In this document: piece by piece, positions 26,056-35,539 of the stretch
Layout of the letters: each line of letters opens with the position of its first letter
Numbering within the stretch: position 1 is the first letter of the stretch
DNA from: Algoriphagus oliviformis
GTDB lineage: Bacteria > Bacteroidota > Bacteroidia > Cytophagales > Cyclobacteriaceae
Reading direction: 5' to 3'
Assembly (NCBI RefSeq): GCF_017254915.1
Contig: NZ_JAFKCT010000005.1
Location: forward strand, 62,001-126,000
Length of the DNA stretch: 64,000 nt
Position numbers and translations under genes: made by a program
Notes under the pieces: generated by a model
The model's database searches: none
Told to the model about the DNA's origin: nothing
What the model saw: only the letters and a program-made list of their open reading frames with translations

Positions 26056-26092
26056 AAAAAATAAGCCGAAGAGTGGGGCTTCGGCTTATTTT
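26056..26092 (-). terminator. Intrinsic terminator of the mrp-nifU-M43 unit
   Basis: Stem AATAAGCCGAAG, loop of about 7, CTTCGGCTTATT, with T-rich flanks on both strands. It directly follows the leftward M43 protease stop at 26096. Confidence 0.85.
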
Positions 26093-26095
26093 AGA

Positions 26096-29000
26096 TTAAT
26101 TAATGAACAGTCGCTTGATTTCCGTGAGGGAATTGCTCGAGATCCGGATGACATACAATCCCGACCTAAACAGCTGCGTGCTGAAGGTATAGGTCTGGTT
26201 TAAGGTGCCCGGATACACCACCTCGTGCACCACCGCCCCGCTGGCGGAGATGATCTGGATAGTCACGTCGTCAGCCGTTGGCAGGTTGAATGCAAGGCTG
26301 AAATAGTCCCTGGCAGGATTGGGGTACAGCACACTCGAACCCTCCACTGGAATGACGGGTTCAGGGTTGGCATTGAGGAAAAGCTCGATGTTGTCCAGGT
26401 AGACGGGTGAGTCATTTTCCCCGGCCACCGATAGGACAAAGGCCAGCCTGGACTGGTTGCTGCCTGTCCCAGCGATGCCGCTGAGGTCTGCATAGTGTCG
26501 CAGATAGTCGCCTTTGGAGTTGGGATTGGCCTCGCCTACCGACACCGTGGACAGCTCCGCGCCCGCAGCGGCCCACACCTCGGAATAACTGAGCCCCCCG
26601 TCCTGGCTGGCCAGCAGGGAGAGTCGGGTGGCGTCGCTGACCTGGCCTGCCGCCAGGTCAAAAAAGACCGAAGCTTGGCTGGATGCTGTAAGGCTAAATA
26701 CCGGGCTTCCCAGCCAATAGCTGTTGCCGGACTCGCCGTTTTCGAGCTTGGCGACATTGTCTGGACCGGAATCGGAGCTCACCGGATTGACTACCCAGGC
26801 CGTGAAGTCATTTTCCGGATTGATGGTCAGCCAGGGATTGAGACTTGTGCTGTTGTCAAACTTCTGCCTCCACGGAGCGGCGATGGAATCGCTATTTTCT
26901 AGATGGTATCGGTTGAAAATGGGCGGTGTACCACCGTTTTGGTCAAAATTGGGTTCATCCACCGAGTATCTCAGCCTGTTCTTGCCGTCCGTGGTAGATT
27001 TAGCCAGCTCAATTTCGATTTGTTCCTCCGGCGCCAGCACCAACTCGGAAGCGAGATAGGACTCAGGCGTCGAGGTGTTGGTAGTTCTGTTGAAGAGGAA
27101 CTTGGAGACGGACAGGTTGCCTGTGTTGCTGACTTGGATCACTTCGTCGCTGTGGCCGCCGGTGCTGATCGGAGTAGGGGTCAGGATGCCGTCTATTTTT
27201 ACCTCGTAGCGAAGCTCCTCGGTGGGGAGAATACGTATGTTTCTCAGGTAGATGTTGTTGCCGTAGGCGTTTTTGTTGACGATGGCTATCCGGACTTTTC
27301 CCATCTCTCTAAATCTGCTCAGGTTGAAAATCTCGATCCGGAACTGGTCTACCGAGTTGGGAATGAATTCCTCTACCGTCGCGGTTGACGTCTCCAGCCT
27401 GGAGCCTGATTTCTGGTAGTTGACGTTGACCAAGTCGAAATTGGCGCTGCAATCCTCCGATACCGAGATCAGTAGCTCGTCCTCGTAGCCCGTTTGGTTG
27501 TAGGGCGCGTGGGCTACCTCAAATACCAACTGCGCGTTGGGATACTTGTCCAGGTCGATGATTGGGGAGATGAAATAGTCATACTGCCCCTGAGCCTCAT
27601 ATTCGTAGTTTCTGAAGAGGACGGCTTGTTGACTTTGACCGTTCAGCGTGAGGTTGGTCCGCTCCCAAGTCAGGCCTTGGTCGGGGTTGGAGATCACCCA
27701 GTCTCCCGGGAAGGACTGGGGATTGTAGCTATAGGGTAAGCTGATTTCCCCTTGCAGCACGGGGCTGGAGCTTTTGAGGTTGTTTTCGGTGTTTTCGTCC
27801 ACCTGATCATTCACCTGAGTGATCTCAAATTCGACGAAATTGTTGCTTGGCTGCAGTAGGAAGGAGTTGAACGATAGAGTGGCTGTTTCTCCGGTCTCCA
27901 ATCCCATGGTGAAGCGGCGGCTCTCGACGACGATGCCATTGCTGCGAAACTCTACCCTGGCGGAAGTCACCCGGTTAGTCCCTGCATTTTGGACCACGAC
28001 CTGGGGGAGGACATTCAGGTCACAGATCGCGTCGACCGGCTGCAGGATTCTAGCCAAGGAAAGGTCTCTTTCCACCAAAACCGGGTCTTGCGTTGCCCTG
28101 TTGTTGACCAGGGTCACCCGTCGGGGGCTGTTTTCCAGCACGACGTTAAAACGCTCCACTTGGCCCAAGGTGAAGAGGTTCATACAGGCATCGGGAGTAT
28201 AATCCATGTAGTTTTGGATCATGTTGCTCACACCGCAGGAGGTCTTGCTGGGGTTGCTGTTGCACACGCTGTTGGACGAGTCTTGGGTGGGCGTGTCGGT
28301 AACAAAGTCGTCCACGTCGCATCCTCCGTCGCCCCAGATATGGCGGAGCCCAAAGTAATGGCCTACCTCATGGGTGGCCGTCCGTCCCAAGGACGCTGAT
28401 ACAGCGGTGCCGCCCACCCCGAAATACCGATAGTCTATCGTGACTCCATCGATGTTGGCAGGCGTGGGGGAAAAGTTGAGCCCGGGGAGGTCGGATACGG
28501 GAAAGGAAGCGTAGCCGATATAGGGCGATACCAAAGGCACCACCCAGATGTTCATGTATTCTTCGGGATTCCACTGGCTGAGCTGGCCGATTGCCGTGGC
28601 ATCGGTATTGGGATCATAGGTGGTCTTGGTGCCCTGTACCCGGACTATGCCGTTGGTGGGGAATCCGTCTGGGTCTTGCTTTGCTAGGACAAACTCGATA
28701 TTGGCATCGGCAGCGACGGGGAGAAACTGCGCCGGAGTAAGGGTGGCATCGGCGTTGAGCCTTCGGAAATCTTCGTTGAGGATGCGGATCTGTTCAAGGA
28801 TCTGGGAGTCCGGAATATTAGCCCCGGAGCCTACGCTGGTACCGTTGTGGATCACGTGTACGACCACCGGGATTAGGCGAGGGTCTTCCTGTATTCTTGC
28901 GATCTGGGGGGAATTGCGTCTGGAAGTGATCTTTTGGTCTAGCCAATCCTCGAAAAATCCCTCCGAACCAAAATAGCCCATATCCTTTTCCATCTTTTCC

Positions 29001-29167
29001 TGGATCAGGGTATGGGCACATTTGTCTGTGTGGGAGTGGGCTGAAGATGCACCCGAGAGGGACGAGTTTCCCAGTGGGGTGAGACTTTGCCCAAGCGAAT
29101 CAAGCGAAGGGGAAAACAGCCCCCAAATCGACAGGATTGCGCCAAAAATCCAAAAACTCCTTTTCAT
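26096..29167 (-). CDS. Secreted M43 zinc metalloprotease with T9SS sorting domain
   Basis: A 1023-residue surface protein: signal peptide (FWIFGAILSIWGLFSPSLDSLGQ), M43 protease at residues about 70-350 with THEVGHYFGLRHIWGDGGCD (HExxHxxGxxH) and the Met-turn region MIQNYMDYTPDACMNLFTLGQ, then CARDB-like and MAM/concanavalin-like beta domains (IARILQPVDAICDLNVLPQVVVQNAG...; YNPQSFPGDWVISNPDQGLTW). It ends in a Por tail (VLYPNPARDYFSLAF...LFRSGLYVIRI). This is the cytophagalysin architecture, used for extracellular protein digestion. It follows nifU by 13 bases. Confidence 0.92.
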   Translation of the reverse strand: MKRSFWIFGAILSIWGLFSPSLDSLGQSLTPLGNSSLSGASSAHSHTDKCAHTLIQEKMEKDMGYFGSEGFFEDWLDQKITSRRNSPQIARIQEDPRLIPVVVHVIHNGTSVGSGANIPDSQILEQIRILNEDFRRLNADATLTPAQFLPVAADANIEFVLAKQDPDGFPTNGIVRVQGTKTTYDPNTDATAIGQLSQWNPEEYMNIWVVPLVSPYIGYASFPVSDLPGLNFSPTPANIDGVTIDYRYFGVGGTAVSASLGRTATHEVGHYFGLRHIWGDGGCDVDDFVTDTPTQDSSNSVCNSNPSKTSCGVSNMIQNYMDYTPDACMNLFTLGQVERFNVVLENSPRRVTLVNNRATQDPVLVERDLSLARILQPVDAICDLNVLPQVVVQNAGTNRVTSARVEFRSNGIVVESRRFTMGLETGETATLSFNSFLLQPSNNFVEFEITQVNDQVDENTENNLKSSSPVLQGEISLPYSYNPQSFPGDWVISNPDQGLTWERTNLTLNGQSQQAVLFRNYEYEAQGQYDYFISPIIDLDKYPNAQLVFEVAHAPYNQTGYEDELLISVSEDCSANFDLVNVNYQKSGSRLETSTATVEEFIPNSVDQFRIEIFNLSRFREMGKVRIAIVNKNAYGNNIYLRNIRILPTEELRYEVKIDGILTPTPISTGGHSDEVIQVSNTGNLSVSKFLFNRTTNTSTPESYLASELVLAPEEQIEIELAKSTTDGKNRLRYSVDEPNFDQNGGTPPIFNRYHLENSDSIAAPWRQKFDNSTSLNPWLTINPENDFTAWVVNPVSSDSGPDNVAKLENGESGNSYWLGSPVFSLTASSQASVFFDLAAGQVSDATRLSLLASQDGGLSYSEVWAAAGAELSTVSVGEANPNSKGDYLRHYADLSGIAGTGSNQSRLAFVLSVAGENDSPVYLDNIELFLNANPEPVIPVEGSSVLYPNPARDYFSLAFNLPTADDVTIQIISASGAVVHEVVYPGTLNQTYTFSTQLFRSGLYVIRISSNSLTEIKRLFIN

Positions 29168-29180
29168 TCAACGCGGTAGA

Positions 29181-29429
29181 TCAGGCAATGGTAAGATTGA
29201 CTGCTTCTACCCTCACGATCTCGGGGATGGCCCGCTTGATCGCTTCTTCTATTCCCGCCTTTAGGGTCATGGTGGACATGGCGCAGGAGCCGCAGTTTCC
29301 CATCATCTCGATCTTCAATACCAAGTCGTCGGTGAGTTCCACTATCCGCACATTTCCACCGTCGGCCTCCAAATAAGGTCTGATCGTATCTAGGGCAAAT
29401 TCGATTTTTTCTCTTAGTCCAGCTTCCAT
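29181..29429 (-). CDS. NifU-like Fe-S scaffold protein
   Basis: An 82-residue NifU C-terminal domain: IRPYLEADGGNVRIVEL and the cluster-binding motif GNCGSCAMSTMTLKAGIE (CxxC). It assembles or carries Fe-S clusters for transfer to apoproteins. It lies 6 bases downstream of the Mrp-type ATPase gene, which belongs to the same process, so the two form a functional Fe-S unit. Confidence 0.93.
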   Translation of the reverse strand: MEAGLREKIEFALDTIRPYLEADGGNVRIVELTDDLVLKIEMMGNCGSCAMSTMTLKAGIEEAIKRAIPEIVRVEAVNLTIA

Positions 29430-29435
29430 TATTGC

Positions 29436-30530
29436 TTATGCTTTTACTTCTACTACTGATGTTTTTTCGATTGAGGCGTTGCGAATCGCCACCTGACGGG
29501 CGACGGACTCGGCCAGTTCCATGTAGGCATCTTTGGTGAGGCCGGTTTTCAACACGGCAGGGTATCCCGTGTCGCCGCTTTCCCGGATGCTCTGTACGAT
29601 GGGAATTTCTCCTAGAAACGGCACCGCATATTTTTCGGCCAATTTTTTACCACCTTCTTTGCCGAAGATGTAGTACTTGTTTTCGGGCAACTCCTCGGGT
29701 GTAAAGTAAGCCATATTTTCAACAACACCTAAGACAGGTACGTTAATTTGGGGCTGGCGAAACATGGACAATCCCTTGTTTGCGTCAGCTAAGGCTACTT
29801 TTTGGGGAGTGGTGACGATCACTGCACCAGTCACCGGCACGGTCTGCACCATGGTCAGGTGGATGTCAGAAGTGCCCGGAGGAAGGTCTATGAGCAGGTA
29901 GTCCAGCTCGCCCCATTCCACATCGGCAATGAACTGCCGCAGCGCAGAGCTGGCCATCGGGCCTCTCCACACCACCGCACTGTCGGTAGGCGTAAGAAAG
30001 CCGATAGACATCAGTTTCACGCCGTATTGGGTGATGGGGACGATGATGTTTTTGTCTCCTTTCTTTTTCACCGTAGGCTGCTCGCCCTCGACGTTGAACA
30101 TGGTCGGGACGGAAGGTCCCGAGATGTCCGCATCGACCAAGCCGACTTTTGCTCCCAGCTGGGCCAAGGCCACCGCTAGGTTGACCGAGGTGGTGGACTT
30201 GCCGACGCCACCCTTGCCAGAGGCTACGGCGATGATGTTTTTGACTTCGGGAAGGATAGGAGCTGCGTCACGCACGGTAGTCACCTGGGAGGTCATGATG
30301 ATGTCCCATTCCCAATCCTTGCCGTGATCCTCCTGCAGTGCCTCGATGCAGTTGTTTTTGATGACTTCCTTCAGCGGGCAGGCTGGAGTGGTGAGTACCA
30401 CCTTGAAAGTCGCTTTTTTGCCCTCGATATGTATTCCCTGAATCATCCCCAGGGAGACCAGGTCTCGCTTGAGGTCTGGATCTTCGACTCTGGAAAGTGA
30501 TTTTTTGATTGATTCTGCAGTCAATTGCAT
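29436..30530 (-). CDS. Mrp/NBP35 family iron-sulfur carrier ATPase
   Basis: A 364-residue cytoplasmic ATPase. The N-terminal 90 residues are a DUF59/MIP18-like domain (VEDPDLKRDLVSLGMI, TTPACPL). The P-loop ATPase follows with deviant Walker A ASGKGGVGKSTTSVNLA, GLVDADISGPS and LLIDLPPGTSD. It lacks the C-terminal CxxC of many Mrp proteins (VENMAYFTPEELPENKYYIFG at that place), as in several Bacteroidota members. It is first in an operon with nifU. Function: Fe-S cluster carriage to target enzymes. Confidence 0.92.
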   Translation of the reverse strand: MQLTAESIKKSLSRVEDPDLKRDLVSLGMIQGIHIEGKKATFKVVLTTPACPLKEVIKNNCIEALQEDHGKDWEWDIIMTSQVTTVRDAAPILPEVKNIIAVASGKGGVGKSTTSVNLAVALAQLGAKVGLVDADISGPSVPTMFNVEGEQPTVKKKGDKNIIVPITQYGVKLMSIGFLTPTDSAVVWRGPMASSALRQFIADVEWGELDYLLIDLPPGTSDIHLTMVQTVPVTGAVIVTTPQKVALADANKGLSMFRQPQINVPVLGVVENMAYFTPEELPENKYYIFGKEGGKKLAEKYAVPFLGEIPIVQSIRESGDTGYPAVLKTGLTKDAYMELAESVARQVAIRNASIEKTSVVEVKA

Positions 30531-30668
30531 GCGTAATTCTAAATTTTTTGCAAGTTACTCCAAGAAAGTGGCTTTACGAAACCACAATTGGACTCTCAGT
30601 ATGAGTGAACTCACTCACAGGGGAAATAGTTCTGGGTACAACGTGTCCCTTTTTCCCGACACAGGTCT

Positions 30669-30676
30669 TAACTTTG
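30669..30676 (+). promoter_or_regulatory. Candidate Bacteroidota -7 box upstream of dnaG
   Basis: TAACTTTG fits TAnnTTTG and lies 16 bases before the dnaG ATG. No good -33 TTG box is visible at the expected distance. Confidence 0.35.
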
Positions 30677-30692
30677 CCCTCTTTTCTTATCC

Positions 30693-32630
30693 ATGGGTAT
30701 CAGCAAGCTGACAACAGACAAAGTAAAAGAGCGCGTCGACATCGTCGAAGTGGTGGGAGACTATGTGCCTTTGAAAAAGAAGGGGCAAAACCTCTGGGCC
30801 TGCTGTCCCTTCCACGGGGAAAAATCCCCCTCGTTTTCCGTTTCCCCCTCCAAACAGATTTACAAGTGTTTTGGCTGCAGCAAGGCAGGCGACCCGATCC
30901 AGTTTGTCATGGACATCGAGGGGGTTGGCTTCCAGGAGGCGATCCGCCATCTAGCCGGCAAGTACGGCATAGAGGTAGAGGAGGATGAGACCCGTACGCC
31001 GGAGCAAGACCAGGAGCAAAGTGAGCGGGAGAGCCTTTTTATTGCACTGAACTTTGCCAAGGATTTCTTTGTAAAAAACCTTCGAACGGATGAAGGTAAG
31101 TCCATAGGCCTGAGCTACTTCAGAGAGCGTGGATTTTCGCCCCAGATCATCGAGAAGTTTGACCTGGGCTATGCGCTGGATGGCTGGGGCCACATGCTGA
31201 AGGCGGCAAAATCGGCCGGGTTTAGCGAGGAGATCCTACTCAAGGCCGGCCTTATCCTACAAAAAGAGGGCGATCCGAGCCGGATCTACGACCGCTTCCG
31301 TGGCAGGGTGACTTTCACCATCCACAACGTCAGCGGCAAGCCCATAGGCTTTGGCGCGCGTATCCTCACCAAGGATAAAAACCAGCCCAAGTACATCAAC
31401 TCCCCGGAGACGCCGATCTACCACAAGAGCGACGTCCTCTATGGAATCTACCAGGCCAAAAAGGCCATCCGCGACCAAGACAACTGCTATCTGGTGGAGG
31501 GCTATACCGATGTGGTGTCAATGCACCTATCGGGCATAGAAAACGTCGTCGCATCCTCGGGTACCTCCCTTACAGAGGGCCAGATCAAGTTGATCAAGCG
31601 CTTTACCAACCAAGTCACGGTCTTGTACGACGGCGACCCCGCGGGGATCAAAGCCTCCATCCGGGGGATAGACCTGCTGCTGGAAGGTGGACTGAACGTC
31701 AAGGCCGTAGTGTTCCCCGACGGCGAGGATCCCGATAGCTTCTCGAGGAAAGTGGGCTCCCAGGCTTTTCAGGATTACCTGAAGGAAAACAGCCGCGATT
31801 TCATCGGTTTTAAGATTGGCTTGTACCAAGATGAGTTTGCCAGGGATCCGATCCGCAAGGCCGAGGTGATCCGAGAGATCGTCCAAAGTATCGGCAAAAT
31901 CCCGGATCCCATCGTTCGCTCGGTCTATGCCAAGGAGGCCTCTGGATTGTTGCAGATAGAGGAGGAGATCATCCACACGGAGCTGAATAAGTCTCTGATC
32001 AAAAGCAATAAAGAGCATTTTCAGAAAGCAAAGGAAGAGGCTGAAGCCGAGCAGGTCTTGGAAGGGTTGGTGCCCACCAAAACCGAGATCTCGGTTGACG
32101 ATACACTTCGGCTTCAGGAGAGGGAGACGATTAGGCTTTTGCTCAACTATGGCTGGCAAAAGCTCGATCACGAGGAACTGCATCTCTGCGAATACCTGCT
32201 TTCGGAGACAGAGGAAATCGCCTTCCACACACCGATCTACCAAAAGATCCTGGGCATTTACCGCGACAGTCTGGCTAAGGGAACTATACCCAAGACGGAC
32301 TTTTTTGTCTCCCAGCAGGATGCCGAGGTCCGGCAGGTGACCATCGACCTGATCACGCCGCGCCATGAGGTCTCGGTGCATTGGGAGGGACGCCACCAGA
32401 TTTTAATCAACACGGAGTCGGATGACTTGGCGGCAACGGCTTTTAAGTCCATCCTCAGACTGAAGCGAAAGCTGGTCTACAAGATGATGGATGAGGCAAA
32501 GCAAAAGATCAAAGCGGCCGAGCAGGAAGGCTCAGATCTGGATAAGGTATTGGAGCTGCAGCAGATATATTTTGAGCTCAAAAAAGTCCAGCTGGAGATA
32601 GATCGGGAGCTCGGAATTGTAATCGGGTAA
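30693..32630 (+). CDS. dnaG: DNA primase
   Basis: A 645-residue protein, usual length. The N-terminal CHC2 zinc finger is visible (CCPFHGEKSPSFSV...YKCFGC). The RNA polymerase core follows with the Toprim motif (YLVEGYTDVVSM, VTVLYDGDPAGIKA), and a C-terminal DnaB-interacting region. It synthesises RNA primers at replication forks. It is transcribed away from mrp and is followed 63 bases later by ribBA in the same direction. Confidence 0.96.
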   Translation: MGISKLTTDKVKERVDIVEVVGDYVPLKKKGQNLWACCPFHGEKSPSFSVSPSKQIYKCFGCSKAGDPIQFVMDIEGVGFQEAIRHLAGKYGIEVEEDETRTPEQDQEQSERESLFIALNFAKDFFVKNLRTDEGKSIGLSYFRERGFSPQIIEKFDLGYALDGWGHMLKAAKSAGFSEEILLKAGLILQKEGDPSRIYDRFRGRVTFTIHNVSGKPIGFGARILTKDKNQPKYINSPETPIYHKSDVLYGIYQAKKAIRDQDNCYLVEGYTDVVSMHLSGIENVVASSGTSLTEGQIKLIKRFTNQVTVLYDGDPAGIKASIRGIDLLLEGGLNVKAVVFPDGEDPDSFSRKVGSQAFQDYLKENSRDFIGFKIGLYQDEFARDPIRKAEVIREIVQSIGKIPDPIVRSVYAKEASGLLQIEEEIIHTELNKSLIKSNKEHFQKAKEEAEAEQVLEGLVPTKTEISVDDTLRLQERETIRLLLNYGWQKLDHEELHLCEYLLSETEEIAFHTPIYQKILGIYRDSLAKGTIPKTDFFVSQQDAEVRQVTIDLITPRHEVSVHWEGRHQILINTESDDLAATAFKSILRLKRKLVYKMMDEAKQKIKAAEQEGSDLDKVLELQQIYFELKKVQLEIDRELGIVIG

Positions 32631-32693
32631 AGCCAAACTTTCTTTGGTCATGTCCGGTTATAAGAGGAAAGCGATTAAATTGCGCCCTTATTT

Positions 32694-33926
32694 ATGAATT
32701 CAAATACTACCCAAGTGGAAACGTATCAGCTAGACCCTATCGAAGACGCCATCGAGGCCATCAAAAACGGCGAAGTCATCATCGTAGTAGATGACGAAGA
32801 CCGGGAAAATGAAGGGGATTTTATCTGTGCGGCCGAGACCGTGACTCCTGAAATCATCAATTTCATGGCCACCCACGGACGAGGCCTGATCTGCGCTCCG
32901 CTCATTGAAGACCGCTGCGAGCAGCTGGGGCTCGAACTGATGGTGGGAAGCAACACCGCGGTGTACGAGACGCCTTTCACCGTCTCCGTAGACCTCATAG
33001 GTCATGGATGCACCACCGGCATATCCGCCTCGGATCGCGCCAAGACCATCCGAGCGCTCATCGACGACTCCATCCATCCCAGCGAACTGGGCAAGCCTGG
33101 CCATATTTTTCCCCTGAAAGCCAAGCGCGGAGGGGTCATCCGCCGAGCTGGACACACCGAGGCTGCGATTGATTTTGCCAGACTGGCGGGCATGGCTCCG
33201 GCAGGAGTACTGGTCGAGATCATGAACGAGGACGGGACCATGGCACGACTGCCGGATCTATTTAAAGTCGCGGAGCGGTTTAACCTCAAGCTGGTGTCGA
33301 TCAAAGACCTGATCGCTTACCGACTGAAAAACGAATCCCTGATCAAGCGGGAAATCGGCGTGGAGCTCCCTACCGGTTGGGGGGATTTCGACCTGATCGC
33401 ATTTCGCCAGACCAATACCCAGGAGATCCACATGGCCTTGATCAAAGGTACTTGGGAACCCAACGAGCCGGTTTTGGTGCGGGTACACTCCTCCTGCGTG
33501 ACCGGAGATATCTTTGGCAGCTGCCGATGTGACTGCGGTCCACAGCTGCACGCCGCAATGGAGATGGTGGAGAAAGAGGGCAAGGGTGTCGTCCTCTACA
33601 TGAACCAGGAGGGGAGAGGCATCGGCCTGATCAACAAGCTGAAAGCCTATAAACTGCAAGAGCAGGGTATGGATACCGTGCAGGCCAATGTCGCCCTCGG
33701 CTTGCCGATGGACAGCAGGGACTATGGGGTGGGTGCACAGATCCTCCGCGATCTCGGCGTCAGCAAAATCCGCCTGATCTCCAACAACCCCAAGAAAAGG
33801 GTAGGACTGTTGGGCTATGGCCTGGAGATCGTCGAGCAAGTGCCGATCGAAATCGCTCCAAATCCCCACAACGAGAAATATCTCGCTACGAAAAGAGACA
33901 AGATGGGGCACAACATCCTTAAATAA
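32694..33926 (+). CDS. ribBA: Bifunctional 3,4-dihydroxy-2-butanone-4-phosphate synthase / GTP cyclohydrolase II
   Basis: A 410-residue fusion catalysing the two entry steps of riboflavin synthesis. The N-terminal RibB half has [16 protein letters not shown] and [15 protein letters not shown]. The C-terminal RibA half has zinc cysteines in [18 protein letters not shown] and the active-site region [20 protein letters not shown]. No FMN riboswitch fits in the 63 bases upstream. Other rib genes are not in the window. Confidence 0.96.
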   Translation: MNSNTTQVETYQLDPIEDAIEAIKNGEVIIVVDDEDRENEGDFICAAETVTPEIINFMATHGRGLICAPLIEDRCEQLGLELMVGSNTAVYETPFTVSVDLIGHGCTTGISASDRAKTIRALIDDSIHPSELGKPGHIFPLKAKRGGVIRRAGHTEAAIDFARLAGMAPAGVLVEIMNEDGTMARLPDLFKVAERFNLKLVSIKDLIAYRLKNESLIKREIGVELPTGWGDFDLIAFRQTNTQEIHMALIKGTWEPNEPVLVRVHSSCVTGDIFGSCRCDCGPQLHAAMEMVEKEGKGVVLYMNQEGRGIGLINKLKAYKLQEQGMDTVQANVALGLPMDSRDYGVGAQILRDLGVSKIRLISNNPKKRVGLLGYGLEIVEQVPIEIAPNPHNEKYLATKRDKMGHNILK

Positions 33927-34018
33927 AGGGCGTTGCCTTCTTCTAGAATAAGTGCCAAAGCGAGCGGACTAAACCCCGTTTCGTTTTGGCACGTATTATC
34001 CTAAGCACCACGATCACC

Positions 34019-34660
34019 ATGAAAAGGACTATTCTCACCCTAGGTTTCCTGTTCCTGAGCTTGGTATTTGTCTTAGCCCAGAACAACCAGTTTCCCTCCC
34101 AGATTTGGCACAAGGGAAACATCTTCCTCAACGACGGATCGACCGTATCCGGTCTCATCAAATATGACCTGGACAACAATCTGGTTCAGCTTCAGACCGA
34201 GACCGTGGACACGTTCACTGCCTCCAATGTGTCCAACTTTGAGATTTACGATGAGATCTTTGGGGGAGTGCGCCGATTTTACAGCCTTCCCTATGCGATC
34301 AACGGGCAATATGAAACCCCGACTTTTTTTGAAGTACTGACTGAGGGCGAGGACATCGCCTTGTTGTGCAGAGAGTACATCGCGACCGATACGCGCGGGA
34401 TGAACAATAGTTGGGGCGCCATGGGCATGAATCCGTTTTGGGGTCCTCAAAACTACTCCGGCTACCGTCTGGCATTCAATTATTACTTTTTCAAAAACGG
34501 GCGCATGGAGCGCTACAGCCTGAAGCGAAAGGATCTGTTTGCCATGCTTCCGGGATACGACGATGAGATCAACCTCTTCATGAGAAAAAACAGGTTGGAG
34601 CATGACAAGCGGGGAGATTTGCTTAGAATTACCGCTTATTACAACCAACTGCAGAATTAA
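34019..34660 (+). CDS. Secreted hypothetical protein
   Basis: The ATG at 34019 gives a 213-residue protein with a clear signal peptide (MKRTILTLGFLFLSLVFVLAQ); the frame is also open from 33986. The mature part (WHKGNIFLNDGSTVSGLIKYDLDNNLVQLQT, VSNFEIYDEIFGGVRRFYSLPY) is a beta-rich pattern widespread in Bacteroidota proteins of unknown function, with a GxxVSGxIKYD turn. It is 6 bases upstream of surE, so probably cotranscribed. Confidence 0.75.
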   Translation: MKRTILTLGFLFLSLVFVLAQNNQFPSQIWHKGNIFLNDGSTVSGLIKYDLDNNLVQLQTETVDTFTASNVSNFEIYDEIFGGVRRFYSLPYAINGQYETPTFFEVLTEGEDIALLCREYIATDTRGMNNSWGAMGMNPFWGPQNYSGYRLAFNYYFFKNGRMERYSLKRKDLFAMLPGYDDEINLFMRKNRLEHDKRGDLLRITAYYNQLQN

Positions 34661-34666
34661 TTTTTT

Positions 34667-35446
34667 ATGCCAAAACCGCTGATCCTCGTCTCCAATGACG
34701 ATGGGATTACCTCCAAGGGAATCCGTGTACTCGTATCTGTGATGAAAAAGCTCGGCGATGTCGTTGTCGTGGCGCCTGACAGCCCCCAGTCGGGCATGGG
34801 ACACGCGATCACGATAGGCGAGACACTGAGGCTCTATGAGGAGGATATTTTTGAGGACGTGACGGCCTACAAGTCCAGCGGCACTCCCGCGGACTGCGTC
34901 AAGCTGGCCAAACACTATGTGCTCAAGGATCGTACCCCCGACCTCGTCGTGAGCGGTATCAACCACGGCTCCAATACCTCCATCTCTGTCCTGTATTCGG
35001 GCACGATGTCCGCGGCCATAGAGGGAGCCTTGGAAGGCTTGCCTTCCATCGGCTTCAGCCTATGCGACTTCTCTTCCAAGGCGGATTTTTCCCATGTCGA
35101 GGAGTGGGTCGAAAAGATCGCCCGGCAGGTTCTGGAAAGGGGAATTGCCAAAGGTGTGGCGCTAAACGTGAACTTTCCCCCAAAGCGCAACGAACCGATC
35201 AAGGGCATAAAAATCTGCCGACAGGCGGATGCCAAGTGGCAGGAGGAGTTTGCCGAACGCTACGACCCGACCGGCAGGAAGTACTTTTGGATGGCCGGCA
35301 ACTTCGTCAACTTCGACAAAGGGGAGGACAATGACGAATGGGCTATCGCCAACAATTACGTGTCTATCGTGCCCTGCCAATACGATCTGACCGCCCATCA
35401 CGCCATCACGCAGATCAACAAGGACTGGGATTGGGACAAGCTTTGA
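34667..35446 (+). CDS. surE: 5'/3'-nucleotidase SurE
   Basis: A 259-residue cytoplasmic enzyme with the metal-binding start ILVSNDDGITSKGI and the conserved APDSPQSGMGHAITI, YKSSGTPADCVKLA and VVSGINHGSNTSISVLYSGTM. SurE removes phosphate from nucleoside monophosphates and short polyphosphates in stress and stationary phase. The length matches the family. It follows the secreted hypothetical gene with 6 bases between. Confidence 0.95.
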   Translation: MPKPLILVSNDDGITSKGIRVLVSVMKKLGDVVVVAPDSPQSGMGHAITIGETLRLYEEDIFEDVTAYKSSGTPADCVKLAKHYVLKDRTPDLVVSGINHGSNTSISVLYSGTMSAAIEGALEGLPSIGFSLCDFSSKADFSHVEEWVEKIARQVLERGIAKGVALNVNFPPKRNEPIKGIKICRQADAKWQEEFAERYDPTGRKYFWMAGNFVNFDKGEDNDEWAIANNYVSIVPCQYDLTAHHAITQINKDWDWDKL

Positions 35447-35539
35447 GAAAGGCGCGTTTTTTCGTTGAAAAATCCCCAATCGGTCTTTATGTTTCTGATT
35501 ATCCTTATTTTGCAGCAGAACTATAACTAGTCTAGTATT

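Noticed and set aside
32631..32693. FMN riboswitch before ribBA
   Set aside because: Only 63 bases are available between dnaG and ribBA and no aptamer pattern is seen.
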